Shown here one piece after another: positions 57,533-64,000 of a stretch of DNA of 64,000 nucleotides. Each line of letters starts with the position of its first letter. The first letter of the stretch is position 1. Source of the stretch: Euptelea pleiosperma (taxonomy: Eukaryota > Streptophyta > Magnoliopsida > Ranunculales > Eupteleaceae); NCBI GenBank assembly GCA_035048495.1, contig CM068543.1:26649751-26713750 (forward strand). Reading direction: 5' to 3'. The notes below the pieces were generated by a model. It saw only the letters and a program-made list of their open reading frames with translations, was not told the origin of the DNA and did no database searches. The position numbers were made by a program, and so were the translations under genes.

Positions 57533-59560
57533 GGACTTTAGAGTGAAGTGCGTAACTATGAAGCTTTGTATAATGATGAACAAAATGTTTTACAGAAGAA
57601 AGATTTGTATATCAAAGTTTCACAGAAAAAAAGGATATGCATGTCAGATAGAAACTAAAACAATAATTGCCCATAACAAAAACACACGTGAACCTTGATG
57701 TAGAGACCATCCATGTGAATTGTTTGATTGTTGGACCCCACCTCTTTGATAATTGGGCTTCAGGATCTTAACCCTCCCATCTATAGCTAAAACGTGGCAA
57801 TTGAAAATAATGAGATGTATCTGACCATGAAGATCTTAAAACCTCTCATCTATAACTAAAACTTGACAATGGAAAATAATAAGATGTATCTGACCATTAT
57901 CGTGGTTTAGAGAGGTTTGTTCAAGTACTTTATGAACACACCCTATGAATCTAACCGGGGCTATTCATATGTCAGATTGATTAAATCAATTTTGACCATT
58001 GATCTGTTTGATACATAGCTAAGATTAAAAATATGACTGATGATCATATATAGCATTCAATTATATTAAGATTTTAGTGATTATAGGGTAATGATGAACA
58101 CACCATATGGTCGATGATCATGAACAAAGTGGTATGTATTGCTTGAGCATTATAACTCTTGGGTTGTTGCCCATCTAAGGAATGGATGGGTAGACGATTT
58201 GGATGCTTTATGAGTGTTGGTGTTCAGGTCAAGAACCTTCACAAAATAGTGTGCGTTAGATTATAAAAAATTCAAAGGATTACGATCATCAATCTGGACC
58301 ATCCAAATGTTAGCCCACCTCTTGGATCAACCATTACACAACATTAACAATATCTCCAGTCCAATCAAAACCTGACATTTGATAATATCTCTTTGCCTCT
58401 GTCTCTCTTTAACAAAAATTCACATTACGACAACGGAGAGAACAGTTGCAACGGTGAGGAGGGCAGTAGAACACCACTGCAATAGAATACAACTTCTATA
58501 TAAACTCTAAACTTTAATGTTTCAATTTCTCCTTCTTCATGTTTTTTGAGGCCAGTTTCTTCATTTTTGTTTTCTTCTAAAAATTCAATGTTTTGTTTCC
58601 TTCTTAGAGAAATGTTTTGTTTCATTCTTCTCGATTTGGGTTTCCTTCTTCATCTTATTTCCTTCTTAGTGGGTGCTGAGGGATGGAGGGTTTCCTAATG
58701 TGTTTTATTACCTTCTTCATGGGCGGTAGAGGATTTCTTTATTTGTAGAGGGTTTCCTTCTTCGTGAATGTGTATTCAAGAGGCGAGAGAAGATCTGGGC
58801 AGAAGATAATATGTCAACCATTGGGTGCCAAACTGGTGTTGGTCAATCTCAACTACCACTTAAATAACAAAACATAAAGGTTGTGTTTGGTTATATAGAT
58901 TAATGATGATATATATTGTGACCCACGTGTATGGTCTATGTGATTTCTAATATCACGTATGATGGGTTAGTGATGCGCCCAATTATAACTCTAGTAGTGG
59001 TATCCATCTAGGAGATTAATTTTCTTTGATGAGAGGAGAACCGATCTCCACTCTTTATATATAGGTACGTAGTAGTCCCACATTCTCTAAAGGCACATCT
59101 ATTCTAGAGATAAAGGTTCCCATCAACAAAGTGTAGGAGAGTTGAGGTAGAGCTACCTATCCAAAGACATTGAACTATTACATAGAATTTATCGAATCTA
59201 GGTATGTATTAATCGCTTTATTATATTGATGGTTTTGTCCAATTCAAATCCTAGATCCATGGTATTATTGTTTATTAATTTATTTCTACGAATAATACCA
59301 ACAGAGGGTGGGCATGTTACTTGGCTCGAGAGATAAGCTGGGACCAACTCATTCAGTATTGGGGTTGTCTCATCCAACACCAACTGTTTGCATGGGGCTC
59401 ACATCATCTTGAGCAAAACAACCGGAGACTGTGGTATAGCACCAGTCAAATTAAAATCTCTGGTTCATGGTCTAATTGTTTTGTTTTGTAGGGACCTAAC
59501 AAGAACATGGCCAATTCTCTTGAACCACGTAAACTAACCCAAGTTTGGATCTTTGTACCT
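57533..59560. other. No gene; unclassified non-coding DNA
   Basis: AT-rich. About 57765-57900 has a diverged direct duplication (CTCTCATCTATAACTAAAAC; ATAATAAGATGTATCTGACC). 58420-58780 is pyrimidine-rich with repeated TTCCTTCTT. No protein motif was seen. Confidence 0.45.
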
Positions 59561-59780
59561 CAAATAATGGTCAATAATGCTCAAATTTAAAACGGTTAAA
59601 TCAACCCATGAAAACAATTCCAATCCAACGCCTAGAAATTACTAATTGGGCTGATTTTTGGTTTGTAGGTCCACCTAATGATTGGCCAAACATCTATACG
59701 ATCAGAGTCCTCTAAGAGTGTTCCACGTGGCTCATATTGTGCTTGTCATCGGCCTTGATGACAGGGGCCTGTCATCAAAG
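59560..59780. mobile_element. Half-copy of the intron fold-back MITE family
   Basis: It contains AACCCATGAAAACAATTCC, CTAATTGGGCTGATTTTTGG, GATTGGCCAAACATCTATAC and AGAGTGTTCCACGTGGCTCA, close to the right half of the elements in the P450 introns. A family member this far from the genes shows it is a general mobile repeat, not part of the gene. Confidence 0.65.
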
Positions 59781-60130
59781 TTTTATTCTGTTAGAATTGG
59801 CGGCACTTAACCCTTCCAGGAATAAAACTTTGATGACAGGCCTTGTCATCAAGGCCGTCTAACAGATAAAACTTTGATGACAGGGCAGCAGATCTCGGCA
59901 CGGGGATTTGTACGAACTGACCACCTCGGCCTCACCACACATGTACCCAGGTGAGTACTCAAGTGCTTTTTTGCCAAAACACTCACCAGTGTACACGGGC
60001 GGTGAGGCCGAGGTGGTCAGTCCATACAAATCCACGTGCCATCATCTGCTGCCCTGTCTTCCCCTTCGATGACAGGGCCCTGTCATCTAAGTTTTACTCC
60101 CATCTAACATACCCCACTGACAGGGTTAAC
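59740..60130. mobile_element. Nested fold-back elements with GATGACAGG repeats
   Basis: Outer words such as CTTGATGACAGG and CCTGTCATCAAAGTTTTATT recur five or six times in both orientations. Inside, GACCACCTCGGCCTCACC and GGTGAGGCCGAGGTGGTC form long inverted arms (about 59914-60036), next to GCAGCAGAT and ATCTGCTGC. At least two MITEs appear to be nested. No clear target duplication was found. Confidence 0.6.
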
Positions 60131-60179
60131 TACCCTCACTTCTGACATGGCAGCCCTTACCTGACAAAGACGTCATATC

Positions 60180-60640
60180 CCTTGATCCGACCAATGAGAT
60201 CCGAGGATGACATGCCTTTGTTCTATTTGGCCTGTGGTCATGGATATGTCGTCACAGTCTTATTGGCCAAGATCAGTACCTTGGCCTTTACAACTTGGGC
60301 TCAGATTCGCCATTGTTCGCCTCCATGCACTCTCGAGATATATCTCGGCTACAAGCCTCAATAGACGAGAACTACATCTCGGCTGGGACGTTCCGAGCAT
60401 ACATTGTCGCCCATGTGTTGCCACTCACCCTTCCACGTGTCGCTATCCCAGTCAAATCCACGTGGCGGGTATGGATATTGGCACCTTGTTCAACGGTGAC
60501 GAAGGTACAATCCAGATTGCATAAAAGGGTGGCGGCACATGGGCCGGGATCGGGGGACAGAGGATGAAACCTAAACGCTAGAGACGTTGATATATTAACA
60601 TCGAACGACCTTCTTTCACTTCATTCTCCACTAAGGGAGC
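60180..60640 (+). repeat. LTR-like, GC-richer block
   Basis: It has a TATA-like CATAAAAGGG (60519-60528), CGGGATCGGGGGACAGAGG, and further words that recall plant LTR U3/R regions. Three overlapping open frames occupy the same bases without any known motif, which argues against a gene. No partner LTR or primer site was found. Confidence 0.35.
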
Positions 60641-61380
60641 CGAGCCGATTTGAGCCGGATTGGAGAAAAGCAATCGTCATTTGAAAAACGAGGGACGAGA
60701 CTTTCAAAACTTTCCAGGTGGCATGTCGATCGTGGAACAATGTCTGGTACGTCTTTCTAGCCCATCACGTCTCTCACTCCCTCTCTGTTCTCTACGACAC
60801 CTCTCCTCTCACCTCTTCTCTCCTCCTCTTCTCTACATTTCTACAACTCCTATTCTTCTCTACTCTCTTAAACTCCTCTTCTACGCTGATTTTTTGTGCT
60901 AGTTCTACAGTTAAGTAGAGCTTTCCTCCTGATGCATTTGGTATGCTGGTGCTAGGAAAATCTTACGGTTGCTGTAACGCATTGGAGGGTGAGGAAAAAG
61001 AGATGTTCTCTCTCTCACTCACGGTTGCTGTAACGCTTCGTGGGCATTGGGTTTGATGGGGTTGCTGTAACCCCATCAAACGTGGGTTTCAAGTTAAAGA
61101 AAAAAAAAATAGACGATCCATAATTCTTCAACTTGTAAACCAGGCTAGGAATATCAGAATGATTTGCATTTTTGTGAGGGTACACCAAAGGCACTTGGAA
61201 GAGGGTAAGAAAAGAATTTTCTTAAATTTCGTTTATAGTAGTAATGATAGTTTTGTTCTTTTCAAACAAATTTTTCATGCTTAACCCATATTTTAGTTGA
61301 ATGTGTCCAGGAGGTTTCATGGAGGTGGATTTCAAGGCCATATGCTGGCAAGTTTTTGAAGACAGATAGATTTCTCATTT
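60640..61380. other. No gene; pyrimidine-rich stretch and a MITE fragment
   Basis: 60760-60890 is rich in CTCTCCTC. 61030-61195 has a small palindrome GATGGGGTTGCTGTAACCCC with ATC next to it, then text shared with the MITE at 21190 (CATAATTCTTCAACTTGTAA; GAATATCAGAATGATTTG). Confidence 0.5.
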
Positions 61381-61662
61381 CTAGAAATCCATTAGTAAGA
61401 AAGGTAGTTGAAGCCTATTTCTGACATGTTGAGGGAATGAACAAGTGGAGATCAAATACTCTAGTGCTCCCGTGCTAGCACAAGCAGTGGCCATACTGAC
61501 AAACGTGAATTTATCAATTAACATACAATTATACTGCTTCTGCATTCTCCTGAATATATCAATTGCTTCTTTGTAAAACCCATGATAGTTTAAGCCAGAA
61601 ATCAGGCTGCTAAGCAGAGATGATTGTATTCCAAGAGTGGGTGTTTTTACTGGGAAGATCAT
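61381..61662 (-). pseudogene. PPR (pentatricopeptide repeat) protein fragment
   Basis: The minus-strand frame reads SLISGLNYHGFYKEAIDIFR, then RMQ, then DKFTFVSMATACASTGALE. This is one PPR unit and the start of the next, in the wording of plant PLS-class proteins (WNAMISGLAQHG..KEAI.LF..M, PD.FTFVSVLSACA..GALE). The normal PPR protein has ten or more units, so this 40-50-residue match is a relic. The rest of the frame shows no repeat. Organelle RNA processing would be the role of the parent gene. Confidence 0.7.
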
Positions 61663-61749
61663 TAAAGGCCTGTTTTTTTTATTTTTTTTGTAAACCCATT
61701 AAAGGCCTGTTGAGTACTTTGTATTGAGTTGCACTCCATTTGGCATACA

Positions 61750-63225
61750 CTAGTGTTATTGGTCTGTGCTAAAGCACGGGGTAAGAAATTAAAATGAATT
61801 TCTTTATAAACAAAGAAATTCATAAAAAAAATAAAAGACAAAAACTTTCATTATGACTAAATAAAAATTAAAAGAAAAATATAATTGGACCCCTTGTATA
61901 TAAAAAATACCTACAAATTTAATACTATGCTCTAAATATATTTAGTAAAAATATCTAGAATAATTATGTTACCACGTCCTTTAAAACGGTAATATAATTA
62001 CGTAAGACTAAAATGTGTTATTGGCAACTTCATAATTAAGATCTTTAAAATAAATAAAAAACTACAATAATATACAATAAGCAAGACATCCTTCTTAGTT
62101 TACAATTTTACATTATAATTCTTAACTAATACGGCCATATACATCAAATTGATCTTAAAAAAGAGAAAAAATTGTCTCAATTTCTTTTTCTTTGGCTTGA
62201 TGCACAACTTCTCAAAGCTCCGAGTCTTCAAAATATATATTCACCCGCACTTCTGAAATTCTGATAAGTGATCATGCTACAAAGGATCAGCCGATCATAT
62301 TATTCATTCTTCATTTGTTGCCTACAAAGCTCTATCAGTCCAAGCGGGTGCTAAAGAACTCGACAATTACTGTTAAGAATAACAGATTTGCGTCGATTCA
62401 TCAGCCTTTTTCAATCTGTTATATACATATAGAATATAGACAAAAAAATAAAAAGAAAATAGAAATTCAAAGAAGTGGATGAGACATGCCTGCAATTTTT
62501 GTGGAGAGTTGTGTAAAAGATCACTGATGTTTTCTCCGTCCATGTACAATTTTTGTCTAATTAAATAAAAAAAGAAAAAATAATCTAAAAAAGAGAAAAA
62601 ATATACAATCAGGCAAAAAAAATACATGGTCAATAAATTGATTAACTCGCATCGATGTAGATAAATTTTTTGCTCCTGCGTCTTTTGCTAGGAGACGTTT
62701 TAGCCATTGGACAATGGATGGAGAGATTTTATAAGGAAAGCAGAGACATTTTAGGAAGTTTTAAATAAAAAAGCATAGATTGACGTTTTAGAAAAGCGTA
62801 GAGACGTTTTAAGGAGAGTTTTAGGAAGTTTTAAGAAAACAAAGAGACATTTTAAGAATGAAAGACGTTTTAAGAAACCAAATAGACGTTTTAAGAAAAC
62901 GTAGAAACGTTTTAAGATGAGTTTTAGGAAGTTTTAAGAAAATAAATAAACATTTTAAGAATAAAAGACGTTTTAAGAAACCAAATAGACGTTTTAAGAG
63001 AGGAGATAGACATTTTGGATAGTATGTAACGGTTTTGGAATAATATACATTTAATGTAACTAATTCAACTTTGATATAGTCATTAATTGTATTAATGTAG
63101 GAAGGAAGAATAGATGATAGAAAATTCAATGTCGATGACATGGCACTCTGCATGAGGAGAGTGCCACGTCACCTTGATGTGGAGGAGAGAGATGGACGCT
63201 GCCCACTTCTCCGCTATACTATAGA
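61750..63225 (-). mobile_element. Non-autonomous Helitron, complete
   Basis: On the minus strand it starts TCTATAGTATAGCGG (5' end at 63225, preceded by A) and ends CTAG (61750 on the + strand), followed by T. About 10 bp before CTAG is the hairpin CCCGTGC-TTTA-GCAC(G/A)G. It is 1476 bp. The 5' part holds tandem AGACGTTTTAAG repeats (62690-63020). No Rep/helicase or RPA is encoded. A second copy begins at 63228. Confidence 0.75.
62690..63020. repeat. Tandem repeats inside the Helitron
   Basis: The short motif AGACGTTTTAAGAAA and variants recur about a dozen times. They are organised in two larger units of about 110-120 bp, each with GAGTTTTAGGAAGTTTTAAG and AAAGACGTTTTAAGAAACCA. Confidence 0.85.
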
Positions 63226-63227
63226 TA

Positions 63228-64000
63228 CTAGTGTTATTGGCCCGTGCTAAAGCACAGGGTAAGAAATTAAAAAGAATTTCTTTATAAACAAAGAAATTCA
63301 TAAAAAAAAATAAAAAACAAAAACTTTCATTATGACTAAATAAAATTAAAAAGAAAATATAATTGGACCCCTTGCATATAAAAAATATCTACAAATTTAA
63401 CACTATGCTCTAAATATATTTAGTAAAAAAATCTCTAAAAAATATCTAGAATAATTATGTTACCACGTCCTTTAAAACAGTAATATAATTACGTAAAATT
63501 AAAATGTGTTATTGGCGACTTCATAATTAAGATCTTTAAGATAAAAAAAAACCTACAATAATATACAATAAGCAAGACATCCTTATTAGTTTATAATTTT
63601 ACATTATAATTCTTAATTAATACGGTCATATACATCAAATTGATCTTAAAAAAAAAAAAAGACAATCTTTTTTTATCCACATTCATACGTCCATTCATTC
63701 TTAAGAGTGTTCCTCGTAGCCAAGAGCAAAAATTGTCTCAATTTCTTTTTCTTTGGCTTGATGCCCAACTTCTCAAAGCTCCGAGTCTCAAAAAATATAT
63801 TCACCTGTAGTTCTGAAATTCTGATAAGTGATCATGCTACAAAGGATCAGCCGATCATATTATTCTATCTTCATTTGTTACCTACAAAGCTCTATCAGTC
63901 CAAGCGGGTGCTAAAGAACTCAGCAATTGCTATTAAGAATAATAGATTTGCGTCAATTCATCAGGCTATTTTCAATCTGTTATATATATATAGAATATAG
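63228..64000 (-). mobile_element. Second Helitron copy, cut by the window end
   Basis: Its CTAG end (63228-63231) lies 2 bp from the 5' end of the first Helitron. It repeats the first element from 61750 for at least 700 bp, with the hairpin CCCGTGCTAAAGCACAGGG, the AAGAAATT inverted pair just inside, and a shared + frame ending in AAGAATAATAGATTTGCGTC. A 58-bp insert near 63660-63715 is missing from the first copy. The 5' end lies beyond 64000. Confidence 0.75.

Noticed and set aside
60182..60567. Overlapping frames of 60-105 residues as genes
   Set aside because: Three frames share the same bases with no motif; the GC-richer LTR-like composition explains the lack of stops.
63707..64000. 97-residue frame in the Helitron as a captured gene
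   Set aside because: The matching frame in the first Helitron copy is partly shifted and shows no known domain; it is kept only as part of the element.

Overview
The window is nuclear DNA of a flowering plant. It carries intron-containing CYP71-clan cytochrome P450 genes, Ty1/copia and LINE remnants, a CACTA transposon with plant-type TNP2 transposase, Helitrons, many fold-back MITEs, and relics of plant importin-beta and PPR genes. Base composition is AT-rich outside coding DNA. I cannot name the species.

The only host genes that look functional are P450s. Four paralogs lie head-to-tail on the + strand: copy 1 (2625-5182, a pseudogene), copy 2 (14295-17288), copy 3 (23447-25431) and copy 4 (39112-40927). 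They resemble the CYP736A/CYP71AU group. Each has two exons and one phase-0 intron at the same place. In all four, the only donor that keeps the frame is GC, so the intron reads as GC-AG. Copies 1 and 2 form one pair and copies 3 and 4 another. Each pair sits in a larger tandem segmental duplication (1-5180 with 9655-17290; about 20335-25475 with about 35070-40975). Copies 2, 3 and 4 encode 499-500 aa with all P450 hallmarks. Copy 1 has a 2-bp deletion and has lost its heme-binding end.

Layout. 1-2180 and 9655-11815: duplicated remnants of a plant transposon-protein ORF and of a LINE reverse transcriptase, both minus strand. 5816-6200 and 12303-12452: very short Helitron-like units, partly head-to-tail. 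6780-8040: LTR-like DNA with a cluster of ATCGAT palindromes. 11845-13979: a Mutator-type MITE (9-bp target duplication) and a Harbinger-type MITE (TAA). 17330-20330: LTR, MITE and LINE debris. 25680-34843: a dead Ty1/copia element split by a 5.0-kb element with TG...CA ends and a 5-bp duplication (GGCCC). 36792-37325: a hAT MITE with an 8-bp duplication whose empty site survives in the paralogous block. 40980-47970: AT-rich gene-poor DNA with a SINE, an importin-beta fragment and a degraded copia gag. 47976-56625: a whole CACTA transposon with 3-bp duplication AGA and a broken TNP2 gene. 56630-61740: gene-poor DNA with Helitron, MITE, LTR-like and PPR remnants. 61750-64000: two tandem Helitrons separated by 2 bp.

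The biology is that of a small P450 family expanding by tandem duplication inside a transposon-rich region. Elements unique to one copy of a block date insertions relative to the duplications. No operon-like or defence-type system is visible.
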